Positions 48,901 through 62,473 are shown, counted from the first letter of the stretch. The stretch: 64,000 nucleotides of DNA from Theristus sp. LFF4_11 (GCA_030248135.1 JASANC010001296.1:1-64000); one strand, 5' to 3'. Numbers and translations are program-made. The notes: generated by a model from the letters alone, not told the origin.

Positions 48901-51235
48901 ACAAATGGGCAAATACATGTACAAAAAAAGAGAAAATGTCAGTATAACCAACATCCTTGCTTAACAGTGGCGACTAGACTACGTGCGGTGCCGAAGCGGT
49001 TGGTCGCGGTGCAATGATACGAGGCGTAGATTTGTTTGGTCGTGCTGGCCAGCACCAGGGACCCGTCCGTTTGAATGACGGCCGAATTCAATGGCGTCGA
49101 GGAGTTTGGCTGCAAACAGCAGTTTTAAGCTAAACTTGACAAATGCAAACGTTTTTCATCTTCTTCAGCGTTGTTCCAAATGCGATATTTCAACACCCGA
49201 GCATTCTGAGTGTTCAAACAATCTGAAAAAAACGCACATTTATGAGGTTCGATCCGCGATACCAACGAATCACCGGCGGGGGCACACCACTCGTCACACA
49301 TCGCAGCACAATCAGTTTCTCGCCGGAGGCTGGATCGCCCCGGAAATGGATGTGCTCCTTCGGATGGACGAGAATGCTTGGATGCGACGGCTCGCCATCG
49401 GCGTTTGGCTGTGCCACCATTGTGCCGAACGTCTCCGGTGGCCGCGGAACGTTGCCGAGCGAACGACGACTCACCTCGCATATTGATGTCGCCACACTGA
49501 CGCTGCTTGTAAAATGCCTGAAAAGCTGGTAGACTCGCTTGTGGGAACTGGAACTGATTGACCGACAAGTTTCTTATCACCTCGTTTGGCTTGTCATGTA
49601 CTGTACGTACACTGCATGTAACAGATTGCGCGGCGTTCGCTTACAGGGTAAAAGTGTGCAGCGTTCGTCATCACACGGCAGCCCACAAAGCTCATAATGA
49701 CGTTGAAAACTGCAACTATTTAAAAAAATCCACCGACCAATCATAGCGACCATGCACCGCCCTCAACGCGAGCCCGTCATCGCCCGAGCGTCCAGCCAGT
49801 GGCAACCGCAGTCGGTCAATGTGCACCCGTGTACCGTCGCCAGTCCACTCCCACACAACGTCGTCGCTTGTTGTTTGCACCCGTTCGCCAGAAGTGTGCC
49901 ACGTCTAAACACGATAATACAAATTTTAATGTGACAAGTTTCAGAAAACAAACGGCGAACATCTGTCGAAACATCAGACTTTTGGTGGATGAAAATTCGA
50001 CTCAATGAATATTCCAGGGATTAGTGAATTAAACAGAATGGTCATGGTCCCTGCGGTAGTGTGCTCATGGGCTTGTCGCTGTAGAGAATAATTTGAACAG
50101 ACAGAATATTTTGGCTTGCCTACTCATGGTGTCTTACACTTCTCTGGTATTATGCCGTGCACTGCAGAATAAAACTGACTGACTGACTGACTGACAGACA
50201 GACTTCAGGCGCGTCATGTACAAGTACAGAACAGGCTGAACGAAAATTAAAAAAAAACATTTCAAATCGCAGCATAAAAAAGGTGGGCCTCGGCCGGATT
50301 CGAACCTGTTGCTTGTGATCGATACGAACGAGCGCGTCGGCGAGCCAGCGTTTCTCTTCCTCGGTGTTGACGCTGACCAACGTGGCGCCCGTCAGAAGCG
50401 AGCTGCATCGCTGAGCCGCCTCGGAGCGTGTCACCGGTCGCCAGTCAAGGCGATAGCACGAATCACCGCGATGCAGCCACTCACGGGGGCAGTCCGGCAG
50501 CCACGTGTGCTCTGGAACAGTATGGTTGCACCATGGGAGGTAGATTTGCTGTTTTTGTTGATTTGTTTTTCATTTGTTTTCGCTGTTTGATAAACACTCC
50601 CATATCCAAACACTAAATAAAAACGTCCCTGTTGCTGAAGAACTGGTCATCGCTTGCCATGGCCAACCCCATTAAAATGAGAAGGACCCAGTCTATCTGA
50701 CCATTTTGACACTCGTCAAAGTGGCTGTGACATTGATTGTGAATATTATTGAATAAATAAACACAATTTGTGTCATTTTCACACATCACTGGAAATTCAA
50801 TCCAAAAACGGCGCAAACCATTTTACCCTCGTGTCTCATTAACGAGCCAGGTCTCTAAACAATACAGCTTATTACGAATGTCATGTGTGCGTGTGAGAGC
50901 GACAGTTCGTGGTTATATTGAAAACTGGTTTCTGAATGTTTGTCACGAATGCCACGCAGATTCCATGAGATGGCACATTATGGCACGTGGCATCGACATT
51001 GGAAATCAGCCGGCATAAGCGGCGAACCATGGTTAGCAACAATTGTTTTGTCCATTTTGAAAACAGTGTTGCGTTGTTCTCACAGCAAGCAATCATAATG
51101 CGCTAGGTTTGGTAAATTTCTTCTTCTTTAAATTCCCAAAACAACCGAATCCAAACCTGTTGCTCCGAAACTTGAACTGTCTGTTTTTGCGGCAGCGTCT
51201 GTTATGAGTGTAATGCTGAAGAGCAGTGCAAACAT
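42936..51235 (-). CDS. Cont: Contactin with N-terminal C-type lectin domain, 21 exons
   Basis: GPI-type neuronal/septate-junction adhesion protein. Exons in coding order: 51235-51157, 50511-50306, 49904-49738, 49709-49611, 49517-49238, 49109-48953, 48882-48790, 48712-48503, 48438-48324, 48160-47979, 47719-47536, 47223-47052, 46790-46562, 46216-45822, 45543-45420, 45283-45060, 44712-44445, 44353-44235, 43894-43708, 43607-43483, 43280-42936; 1319 aa. Seen: signal peptide MFALLFSITLITDAAA; C-type lectin (about 33-190; CPREWLHRGDSCYRL, VWEWTGDG, ICEV); six Ig domains (about 205-850, e.g. YHCTATNRFG, YSCSVVSNE, YQCIASNAHG, YQCHVRNQFG, YSCTAANHFG, FMCRVDVPG); four FN3 domains (about 850-1265, e.g. 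YRIEMQRSDNETW, YRVLLRAYNGYGNGP); C-terminal hydrophobic stretch CLIGCICVLCHLLLA that may serve as a weak GPI signal. The lectin-Ig-FN3 order is that of arthropod contactin. Exon 4 and the start of exon 5 are the least certain; a second acceptor upstream of exon 5 also keeps phase. Confidence 0.92.
43290..43387. mobile_element. Miniature TIR element filling contactin intron 20
   Basis: About 98 bp with 11-bp inverted ends CAGGGTGATCA/TGATCACCCTG. It begins 9 bp from the acceptor of the last contactin exon, inside an intron of only 202 bp. TA lies directly outside the left end and one base outside the right end. The ends resemble Tc1/mariner-type termini. Confidence 0.65.
43958..44157 (+). mobile_element. 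tRNA-derived SINE, copy B (contactin intron 18)
   Basis: A full-length copy with head TGGCCTGGTGGTAG, B box GCGATCGAGCC, body word GGGCGCCCTACTCGA and a CAACAACAAC-type tail. Opposite strand to contactin. Confidence 0.92.
44832..45051. mobile_element. MITE with AAACGTGTCC ends, copy 2 (contactin intron 16)
   Basis: Very similar to 25488-25703 over its whole length, same orientation. Its right end lies 7-8 bp from the donor of contactin exon 16 (GT at 45059-45058 on the minus strand). Confidence 0.82.
46231..46300 (-). mobile_element. SINE, copy D, 5'-truncated (contactin intron 13)
   Basis: Only the 3' third of the SINE remains (the GGGCTAACCCAGAGAAGCGT and AGGCGATG words, seen on the plus strand). 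Its 3' end lies about 14 bp upstream of contactin exon 14. 5' truncation is usual for target-primed retroposition. Confidence 0.8.
47234..47422 (-). mobile_element. tRNA-derived SINE, copy C (contactin intron 11)
   Basis: A full-length copy on the minus strand, same direction as contactin. Its (CAA)n tail ends 11 bp before the acceptor of exon 12, so SINE sequence makes up most of the 312-bp intron, including the expected branch-point zone. Confidence 0.92.
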
Positions 51236-54104
51236 TGCGACGGCGTTTCTGTGACTGCTGTGTGGCCCATGGCGAGGCAACTGCTTTGTTCAGTTTCGTT
51301 GTTCGGTGAAATTAGTCACATGATTTGGAACAATTATTCTCTAATTCTTTCAGTCAAGTTTTCCGGTATCAGCAGATTCAAAAACCGCGCAGCACTTTCT
51401 GAAAAGCACAGTTACTTGTGGTCCATTTTTTCTTGACTTTGACCGATCGGTCAACTTTTTAAAAATGAAAACAAAACGAAACGACTGGAACATGGCTCAC
51501 TAACGACATACGCTCACAAACAATGAATGAGCTGAACTGCTGAACAAAAAAGAAAAAAAGACAAACAATGAAAGTGCAAGCTGAAAGATCGCAGTTAAGA
51601 TATACGGGTATATGGACATGTCAGGATAAATTGCGCCCCGCATTATCGGTCACGAACTGAGCAAGAGAAAAAAGCGAACGACAAAACAAATATCAGCAAC
51701 AAGAACAAATAGCTTCAGAATCCAGAAACTGCTTTCAGAAGTGCTGCAGGTCGCGCCCCAATGGGCTTGTGCGATCCAGGACAAAAAAGGAGCAGAAACC
51801 ACCGCATGACGAACACAAATAAAAAACAGTAAAAGGCGTGCGAAATTTACTGGATATAAATAAATAATAACGGACTCGCAGCTATAGCGCCATCTCCTGT
51901 TTACCAAACACCAACAACCCCATAACTACTGTGTATTTACTGAAAAATAAACTTGAACTGCCGTAGACGGAGAAACCGGACATTCGTTAAAATTGAAGTC
52001 CATAAAAGTTGTCCGAAAAGTTTGAAAAAAAAATTTATACTACATTAGAAAATTTAAAAAGTCAAAATGATTAGATCGGCAGTAGTCATTCTGTCAGTCA
52101 TCCCGAAATGGCCAGAGGACGTTGTCCAAAGGTCAGGCGATTACAAATCTGCCCGATACGTTCAAACAAAAAAACCGGTATAAATGTCTGGTCCGAGCAT
52201 AATATTAGACTCAATGGGATAACGTAGGCACTTGAGTGTGTTGACTCAAAACGAACTCCAATGGAAGTACGCCAAGTCAACATCCGACGATTGTTGGTAT
52301 TGCACACATTGGTGTCATTGATCGCAATAATGGAAAAAAGTTCTCAATGGATAGTGAAACCGGCGCGCGCATTGTTCAGCAATAGGTTTTTATTTGAGTT
52401 GGAAGTAGTAAACGCGGAACAATAAAACCAACAAAAGAACAAAACGACACAAATGGTGAATGGGCACAATCAAACAAGCAATAAAGCCAATATATAAACG
52501 AAATACGGCCACCAGGCACTGCGACGAGAACGGAAGCTGAAAGAAACGATCAATGGTGAACTTTGGTTGTTGTTTTTTCACATTTATTACCGTTAAAGAC
52601 GTCATTGTTGATCGCCAGTAGCGGTTGGAAAATTGTTTTCCTCCACTGTCGGAACGGAACAGAAACGGTGCAAAGCGAGAATTATTATCCCATCAAGCGA
52701 TTTATTTGCCGAACACACCTTGTTTTTTTCTGGTCAAAACAATTTGCTCGGCTTTAGTCGTTGTATTACACAATTCGCGAAACTAAAATTTAGTATAGAA
52801 AGCAGAAACTGTGATGGGAAACATCGGAAATGTTCAAAGAAATGTGAGAAAAAACGAACCAACAATAAAGAAATGCTTGAAAGTGTGCCCGTTTAATGAC
52901 AGACCAGCGTACCACTCAACGAGCGCACACGCACGCAACACCATTTGACCATAAAAGTGTCGGTTTTTATTGAAAATGAAACGATAAAACTGAATTTATT
53001 GAACCATTATTCAAATGATTGTTTGAACATCTGCATTCTGTTACATGATGTGGAATAAAATGCGCTGCCCAAAGTACGAAAATTATTGGTCGAGCAGTTG
53101 CATAAAAACCTACTCTATCCAACATTCAGAGAGCCTCTTGGCCAATTTTCTCATCTGCCCCACTCATTTATTGGCTTGTGCAAAACAGAAATTTCAGAAG
53201 AAACAATGAATAAAATTTGGTTGTTGATTGCGAAGCTTGATGGTACAGGCATGTGTGTTTTAAAAAATTGTTTGATTTTTTAGATTTGAGCATCAGAAAT
53301 GAAGAAAAAACAGAACGTTATCGTGATACGAGATAATTTTGTTGGGGGTACATAAAGATGCACTGATAGCATGAGTGTTGGCTAACAGCTTTTTGTGTTG
53401 TTGCATAGAGATTTTGCATTTTGTTTACTGCTTGCAAAAAGTGAACATGTACAAATGTACTACAACATTACACCTGAATCAATAAAATCAATTGGAGTTT
53501 GTTTAATTCTAGAATGTTGAAATGGGATTGAAATGCACTGCAAAAGTTCACTGTGCAACACTACTCCATGAGAATCCCTTTTTGATGATTTTATGACTCA
53601 CTGAATTTCTGGTAGCATTCTCTAAAAATTTACACAACTGGCAAACGACATCTAGAAATTTGAGACGAAACAGAATACAGTTGCGTGTCAAGTGCCTTAA
53701 AAAACCGAACCGACCCGACTAATGAGCACCGTAATCAAGGAAAATATTGTAGATTGCAGCTAACAATGGTCAGACGTGCAGTGTTTTGCACTAATCACAT
53801 CAACCGCATGAGTGGACTCTGCAGACAAACGATCGAAATAGCAGTGAATGGGCGCGATAGGAAAATTGAGAATATGAAATAATTTCACAGTTTTGCATAT
53901 TTTCTTGCCAGCTACTGCAACAAGCCGGCAGAGTAAATTGAATACAAGCATGCGTCATGGAACATAGCTGGTACGAGACGACCTTCAGAGACGACAAGCA
54001 CACAGGCACACAGGCACAATAGTATTGTGTAAAAATGTTACTGACGTCGAACACGAGGGTTGAATAATGTCGATTAACGAACGGCTGAACACACACAGAC
54101 AGAG
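51236..54104. other. Gene-poor region upstream of contactin
   Basis: 5' flank of the contactin gene, AT-rich, with no recognised gene or repeat ends. Confidence 0.45.
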
Positions 54105-54192
54105 GCGGCATTCATGAAGCAGTATTTAGTGACCGCGTAGTTGTGTTGAAACATAGCTACACTGTTACCAAGTACTGCTTCATGAATGCCGC
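54105..54192. repeat. Palindromic MITE, copy 3
   Basis: An 88-bp hairpin with ends GCGGCATTCATGAAGC and GCTTCATGAATGCCGC, the most intact of the three copies, here outside any gene. Confidence 0.88.
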
Positions 54193-57100
54193 TAAGATGG
54201 TTGATTAGCATGTTGCTGTGATCGTTTGTCTCTGTCACAGGCAGTCAGTGAAATTGAAGAAATAGGTATCCTAGAACTCGAGCACACGGCGGACTCCTCG
54301 CCTGAATTGCTTGATCCGACCATTAACAATAGAAACTTTTTTCGCGAAATACAATTCGAATTATTTTGTTGGTGGCAAACCATGATGAGCTCTGTCACAA
54401 GCTAAACGCAAATAAGCTTTATGGCGCAGACACTAGCGGTTTTTGTGCCACTAGCGGGTGTGACAAACAAAACACAATCTTGTTGAAAATATCTTAGTAA
54501 TCATACGCAATCGTTTCACAAAAGCAGAAGATTCGCGCAATAACTACTACAGAAAACGCGTTAATTGCCACGCTTATTATTGTCTGTGACATTAATCAGC
54601 AAACGGAGAGTCTCCGGTTTTTGTTTGTGTGGCGGCCATTTAACGCGATTGGTTTCGGTTCGGTTTTTCGTCTGAGAATTTGCGCAGCCGGTAGCATCGC
54701 AAACGGACAGCAGCGGCTGGACACTGGATGATGCGAAAACACAATGCAGTCGAAATATTGCCAATTTAATGAATGTGCGTCAACGTGATGGGTGTCACGC
54801 TCATTGGAGGGATTAGACAAAAGTGGACTGACAAAAGACTGGCTTACTGGGGAGGTTGTCAATTGTTCAAATTAAAGGGAATTATTTGCGCATTATCACC
54901 GGCGGCGGTGTGCCTTTTTATGGTGTGATCCCGTTGAATTATCGGGGGTCGAATGTCAAACGGATCCATTTGCCTCCTATTTCTTGAACAGAATTTGAAA
55001 AGCAGAATTTCGGCAAGAATGCTTTTCGAAATGGCGCAGAAAAAGAATCGGGTTATGTGAAAACTTCAGTATCAAGAAACAAAGGCATCCATTCGTGGAC
55101 AGATTTTTGAAATATTACAGTTCTCAAATGGCAACATTGCCACCAATAGTAAAACGAAGCTGCGTTCACAGACGAAAGATAAATGAGCATTTCGTTCGGT
55201 AGGCACATGCAAAAAGATCTGAACATGTTCAGCCCCGATTTTTACGTTTTCGCAAAACTTTTTTTCGTTTACCTCAATAACTACCAGTCATATATCACCG
55301 AAGTGAAATTGGAAATCGTGACACAACGAAACCACTTGGGATTGTAAAAGCGTTGATGACATACCATCAGATCAAAAAAACCTCATGAACTTCTTGAGCA
55401 AAGGGTAACCAAAGCAAACACAGTGGAAGTTCAAAAATATACAATGTAAGTAGTCGGTGGCTAAAAAGGGCAATTTTTTATTGTATAAGGCAAAACAAAA
55501 TCAAAAATAAATAAACCAATCCGTTTCAGTAGCCAATCAATCACACTTCGTACAATATAAACAGAAACACACGATTGCACGATAGAAAAATACTGATTAT
55601 TGCATTATTTTTACCATAGCCGGTCACGATTTCCACACCAGCATCATGCACCATTAGCAGTAGTGACGATGCTCCTTCAAAGACGAGATCTATGAGGTGT
55701 AATAAAAAGGCACGACATATTTGGGACATGTCTAAGATCAAAGGTGCGAGGCGCGATTGATGGTTGCATTCATGGTTCACGATATGCAGACCACCAAGCA
55801 ATGTGACCTTTTGAAACACATATTGCACAATAACATTGAAGATATGGCACGTCCGTTTTATGACCCTTCAACGACACTTTGAGAACGGCATGAACAGCCC
55901 CGGAGGCCTACTAAGCATAGCGAACAGCGGTCCCAGTAAGCAAAATTTTGCCTTTTTCCGTCAGCGGACAGTTTTGAGAAATCAATAAATTTTGGGACAA
56001 AGTCATCCCATCACAATGGATGGAAAGTCTGAAGTTCAAAACATCACACATACAATTACAGATTGTACCATAGCGACTTGAGAGCTAAGTCTTGACAAAC
56101 GACTTCATTCATACCCATTTCATTGCAGAAATATTAACAAGGCAAACCAAGAAACAAAAAAAACAATGGGCCGCATATTTTTTAAAATCGCATGAATTAC
56201 ACCAATATAAATCCGTTGAAAGGTGCGGAAAGAATGAATAATTCAAAACAGAGGGGCGGGGCGGGGCACAGTGGTCCCGTCCATAAGAGCACAAGGAGAC
56301 ACATGAATGATCATGGTGGACGGCGACATTGCCTGACAGCTGAAAACTGTCCGCTGCTTGGGGACAGCCGATTAATAATCCGATGTTCCTGGGAATATCC
56401 GATGATTAATTGATTATGCTTTATCAGTAGCGTCGTCCGTTACGTACAGTATCACAAGAGACATGCTACACAGAAGAAATGACCATAATGAAAGAGAGCA
56501 TACAACTTTGATTTACTTCGCTTGCGCTGCCTTTTTGTCAGCAAAAAAACGCGCACTACTGACAACCTCGCAGCACACCCGAGGTGACTGAAAACATGTT
56601 AGACATCGATCATTCTACCACCACATGTCAGAAATCTGCGTTGATACGCTGAAATATGGCACGTTAAAGTTGTAACAACAAGGGAAAACACATTTGCGAT
56701 CATGACGCGGAGATGGACAGCAACGATAAGCTCTCTCATGGGCCGGGGGGTGAATGGGGTGGACATTCGGTGAAGAAACTTTTTCTGCCACCCGATTTTT
56801 ATTATTTGCATCACAGAATGTCCTTCTTAGACGCTTTTCGACTGTATCTAACCTTAGTAGGAATAAAAACAAGAAATATTCAGGAAGAACAACTTCGAGA
56901 GACCGTGTTTCTGACCTGCACAGCCGAGGGAGTCAGTATCATCGATGTCAGCTGCACGTGTTTAATCAATCATCTCACCACCCCAGCCACACCTCCCAGA
57001 ACTTATGAAACGTTAGATTTTCTTCCTACTCCAGCGATAAAAGCGCTTATTATTCTACTTGCGTCAGTTACGCTTACACCAGCGGAGGTCTCACGGGGCA

Positions 57101-60100
57101 GGCTGGAAGTGAATATGTCCGGAACTGTGCCAAGTGAAATTTTTTTCCACACACATTTGTTCAACTCGGTTTCGTTGGCATTTTTTTGATTTTATATTTA
57201 TGCAACATTTCATGTGGTCATAAACCGAGAAAAATCAGAGTTACATTAATAAGTGTTACTAGATAAGAAAGAAAAACAGAAACAGAATTACCAATTTCAG
57301 CGTGTTTAATTTTGAAATCTAGCACAAGCTGGAAGAAGTGAGAGGTAATCATTTCAGAGCTAAGAGTAACTATCGTCTAAAAGCATCCGACAGGGGTCAA
57401 CAACCACATCCATTCAAACGCATTACATATCCCAACCGCACATTAACACGCCAATGCCAATCAGACACATTCAAAACAACTTTATAGTTTGGTCTTTGCG
57501 GTTCATATGGACAGGAAGTAAAGCAAATAACACAACTGTTGCAAAATCCACACACACCATTATATTGTGGTTGCAGCTTTACAGCAGAAGAAATAATGTT
57601 TATGGAAACGCTTCTGTGTGTCGTATTTATGATTGAGTAAACAAAGTATGGAAGTTGCTAACATTTATAGAATAATGCAGGAAAAGTTCAAAATCAACCA
57701 GAGGCGGGATATCGAGTGGTTTAGGGACTCGAGAAAACTTTTCGAAATATGGCAAAACGAGTTAGCCAGTACATTTTATTCTGTTTATGGCTTTTGAGCT
57801 GCCTGCCAGCCAGTCTTGTCGTGTGGTCTTTTTTGCGGTCCCAACCACAGCACAGCTCAAATTACTCAAAGAGGCGATAACTTTTTTAAAACTACCGTTT
57901 AACGAAAACCAAGCAGAACTTCTATGTACTTTTTCAGCATGTGTTTTGTTTCGAGGTGCTTCGTCAGAAAACTTGTTCTGAAGCGATCCTTTACAATTTT
58001 TTTCCTTCATGCAACGACGCGTTTTTTTTATGTTTCAAACGGAATGTTTGTTTTCGTAATAATGCATAATAATGACATTTTGCGCCTCCATGTTTTGATG
58101 TTTTGCGTTGTGCACAAAAAGTGGCATATATGCAAATTACATTCCACGTTTTTTCGAGCCGACAAAAATAATGCGATTTTTTTGGAGTCGCAAAGAACAT
58201 ATAAGACAAGCATGTCTTTTAGGCTGACAATACCCAAGCCCGGTGATTTATCAGTAAGACAAGTAAAAAACCAGGTAAAATTCTAGGAAACAAGAGACAG
58301 AAAAAATGCGGTAATTGATAGCCGTCATTACGCGCGGGTGCCATTGGCCACCGGAAAGTATAAACAAAGGAAACTATGTGTACCCATTTTGGTGACAAAA
58401 GAGTTTGGAAAATCAGAGGAAAAACAAGAAGGTACTGCGTTACAATGGTGCACGGAATGGAGCAAAAATGGTTTCACAGTTTACCTTTCTTTGCGTCAGA
58501 CGTTGCGCGATGTCCGATTAATGTTATCTTATATGCCGTGTGCAAACAATGTTGATGATTACCTCACCTTGGAGCATTTCAGCAACCGGAAAACTACAGG
58601 AAGGTGCCACTTGCACTCAGTCACGATACACAATTTAGTAACGATCATTACAGTAATATGATAACCGTGCTCTTTTCACGAATTTTCTCTGAGAGTACAC
58701 GCTACTTCCACAAAAATTGTGACACACGGTGCTCCGGTTTGCTAGATAGACGTGGTTGTTGCGTGAGGCGCGGTAGTTCTGGACCGGATTAGGACGCTGT
58801 ATACTTTTTCAATTTCACTTATTGAATGAAAAATGCATATCGTGTGTAGTGGAAATATTTTCAGCATTGTGCGGATATATGACGACAAAACAGGGACAGA
58901 CTGATTGACGAAACTCAGAATTCAGAAATGATTCAGAAACTCCACACAAAAACAGTATTATTGAACTGTCACTCTGATTTGAATCACGAACATTTTAACC
59001 GTAAACGAAATAGTAGATTTTATGGCGCCGCAAATTTGCTGTGATACCAAATTTATAAAGTAAAACATATCCGTGATTGCCACAAATGTCTCACAGTCTC
59101 ACAAACAGCATGAAGACTCGTGAGCTCCAGCAGTAGCAGCGGAGCTTCATGTGTGCTTGACACGGGCGCTCTTGAAAGTGCACCAAACAATTCAGCTCTC
59201 GTATGAAAGCATTATTTAGGTTTACAATTACAATAGACCACAATCCAATCTGACACATCCGATTAACGGTGAAAAAATAAACGGAGAAAAACTGGAATAA
59301 CAGTTATGAACAGAGGAAACGAAACATAAACGGTCACAAAATGACATGTAGCTTTTTAGAATTAGCAGCGTCGTTGTATTAACAAGTGCTTCGGTTGGTG
59401 TTGAACAGAAGCGATATTTGGAGAGTCCACTTAAGCATGTGTTCAAACAAAACGGTTGAAGGCCACACAAGGAGTCCCTATTCCAGGCCCCACAATCAGC
59501 CATGTATCAGTGGTCATATATTATCTCGTAGTTACGTTAATCGACGCTCTTAAAAAGGGTCTCGATGTACCAGTTGGCCATTCTGGTGTACAGAAGGGAG
59601 AGAGAGTCCCATTTGCATTTATGAAATGGATTTTATATCCACAGGATTTTACACATAGCATACACTAATTTTCAAGCGTATAGTTCTCATGGTGATGTGT
59701 TTTTTCACATGCACATCTGTGCAAGCAAAGCAGCCAGTTACTCAGCAAAAAAAAACGAAAACGGAGTGTCCCAGAGACTCGAAAGCTGTCGCGCTGAAAC
59801 ACAAGGAAAGCCGGAATGCAAATTGAATTTCAGCGTCTTCCAACGAGCCTGGGAGCGGTGCATGTCATACAATGGTTTTCGTCGTTCTTGCGTGTTTTTT
59901 TCCGTATGCTGAGAATGATTGCGCTCTTCTCAGGCCCAAAATGGAACGGTTTGGAATCTTACCGCATTAGCGGTGCCAACGACTAATGCGTTATTGCAAA
60001 GTAAAAACTGGTAATTGCCCAGAAATGTATGATTAGTTCTCTAACAGGACGTGTGAAAATATCGCCAGTAAAACTACACACGATACTAGAATGATGTATT

Positions 60101-61716
60101 TTGGAACATAGCCTGAACTTCAGAGATTAAGATGGACCAATAAAATATGAGAGAACTTTATTCCGTTCTGAAAGGCAAAGCAATAAACTTTCATGGGCCT
60201 CCTTGCATACCGGAATGGTTTATGTTTTTCAACGTTCGAAGGTGTAATAATTGGATGCATTTTGAAATTCTATCGCATAAAATCAACCGATGAAACGCAG
60301 CTCATCATCATCACACACACACAGTAGTAGTAGTAGTACTAAACAATAAAAATGCTAGTATTTGCATAAATGAACGGACCGAACACGCACACACAAAATT
60401 GTCGTAAAATTTGTTCGTCTGAAAACTGATACAACATCGACTAAGGCGAAATCACAATGATTCAATTCAATCGCTGAAATGCTGCTGAACAAGCCAATTA
60501 TTGTGAATCAAACAATACAGCTTTGAACAATGAAACATGAGCACGAAGCTGAACAAAGTCCCTTAATCTGCAAGACCACAACATCCACTTGACGTCCTTA
60601 CGGAAAGTGAAATTGCAGATGTGTAGCAGATTTTGTGTTCCCGACTCGATACGTTTTCAATTGAAGTTTTCATGTGATTCTGCAGTTCTCATTTTCACAG
60701 TAATATTTCGCAACTTTAAAGGATACATTTATCAGCCACCGGAAGCCCGAATAGCATCACAGACAGCGTAAAAACCGCGCGTCACAGCATCTACTGTTGT
60801 CAACCCGAAAATGAGATTTATTTTTGCATCGTTGAGATGTGAAGATGTACTGTGTCATTATTGTACGAGAAGAAGTCGTGGAGCAACATAATGTGATAAA
60901 TGATCACGGAGTGGTCGCGGGTTGGGCGGAGCACTGATCATAATAATCATACGACGCATCTTCGTGGCAAACAACAACAAAGCAATCAATATCACGACAA
61001 CACCAAGAGGATTTGATGTGTTTTGCGGCGATTTCAAGAAAGAAACAGAAACGACAAGATTCAGCTGAGCTGTTTTATCTCTTTTGGGAGATTGCTTCAC
61101 TATAGACGCGACACAGTCCAGCTTAGGGTGATGGGGTAACTGGTCAGAGAAACTAATCACATTTCCGCACATCCTTATGCGTTATTTGTCGCATTTTTCT
61201 GAGAATATGTTGTTGTTATTTTGCGGCATCGCCACGGAATGTTACCACTGTTTTGATTGGTAATCAGTGTGTTCATTGTGGTTTGTTGGTGTGCCCATCC
61301 GTATGAGCCGATTTTCACGCAATATTTGCGGTCATGGTCAAGACACAGCTTACTAAACTTGTGGTTGTGACTTTTATCATTTATCGTTTTTTTTAAAACA
61401 CATCAACATATGATTTGAACAAGTCAAAATGATGGACGAAATGAATCAAGTTCAAAGATGTGCAACAGTACTGAAACTGAGTGACACTCGAATGGAATGA
61501 ATAGATTGAAGAAACAGTGTGACTGTCGAATCGAGACTGGTTTTATGACTCTTACATGTTGTGCACATTATTACAAAAGAGTTCGGTTGTAAAAAAATGA
61601 GGTGGTTATACCGTGGAGGACAGCAAGCAACAACAATGAGCATAATATGGCGTTACCTCCATTTTCAAGAGCTCATGTAACAAAAATGGTTTTGTAATGA
61701 AAATTGTGAGTTAAGA
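54193..61716. other. Gene-poor region, 7.5 kb
   Basis: AT-rich with short frames only. The longest (56713-57189, plus, 158 codons) has no recognisable domain. Simple repeats (CA and AGT) lie near 60310-60338. No repeat ends are identified. Confidence 0.4.
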
Positions 61717-62473
61717 ATGACGTTGATGGTATTATTCGTGCTGTTAATAACGACGGCAAACACTGGACATCCAAACAAGCTGCACAAAGTGCCGCGTTTT
61801 CTGAAGCGACTGCACGTGGAGCAAGCTGAGCAGCACAAGTGGTCGAATCTTTGTTTTTATAAGTGCGGCGAATCTTTGTATCTCTTTCAGAACTCTTAAT
61901 TTCAACTACAGTAATTGCTGTTTTTATCAACCATACAGTCAAAACGATTCACTTTTTCCAGGATGCCAAACCTCGAGACGAGCTGTGCGACGCCGCTTCA
62001 ACGTCACTTCGATGTTGACCCGCTGGACTGCATGTGGACGTGCCTGAGCGTTCAGTCTTGTGCGTCGTTCAGCTACAGTGATCAGTACAAACTCTGTGAA
62101 CTGCTCCAGGAAGTGGCGACTTTTAGAAAGTCGGTAATACATACTTTTTTTTATAAAATTTTGGTTTTTTTAAATAAAAATCAGAACCACAACTGCTTGC
62201 CGTTTTCCTCAGCAATCCCGCAATGCGAGTGTCAGATGGTGCCTTCAGAGCGTTCGCTTCCGATCTGCTGGCGCCACGTTCGTTCAACCTATCCGTGACA
62301 AACAACTCATCACCAACAATAACAACTTTGTCAACATCGACGACAACAACAATGCAACAATATTGCGCGCTGGGTGCGCTGCTTCGTCGAGCCAACGGAT
62401 GGGATTACTACATTCGAATGAGACGCGTATGTCAGGTGCCATTTTCAAGCATAACGTGACAACAAATCAATAA
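61717..62473 (+). CDS. Small secreted cysteine-rich protein, PAN/apple-like, 3 exons
   Basis: Exons 61717-61862, 61962-62133 and 62213-62473 give 192 aa in consistent phase. The N-terminus MTLMVLFVLLITTANTG is a typical signal peptide. A cysteine-rich segment follows (about residues 46-100): CFYK, TSC, FDVDPLDCMWTC, VQSCASFSY and KLCEL. The spacing and the C-x-SFSY-x-x-x-x-x-x-C-x-L pattern resemble PAN/apple domains, which bind proteins or sugars. The C-terminal part is Asn-rich and not recognised. It converges on the kelch gene with only 92 bp between stop codons. The first donor (AA|GTGCGG) was chosen because it is the one that keeps phase. No family member can be named with confidence. 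Confidence 0.6.

Noticed and set aside
50281..50311. tRNA-like T arm (GGATTCGAACC) at the edge of contactin exon 2
   Set aside because: No matching acceptor, anticodon or D arm; the word spans the exon-intron boundary by chance.
56713..57189. 158-codon open frame in the gene-poor region
   Set aside because: No recognisable domain, no exon-like composition and no plausible splice partners; treated as a chance frame.
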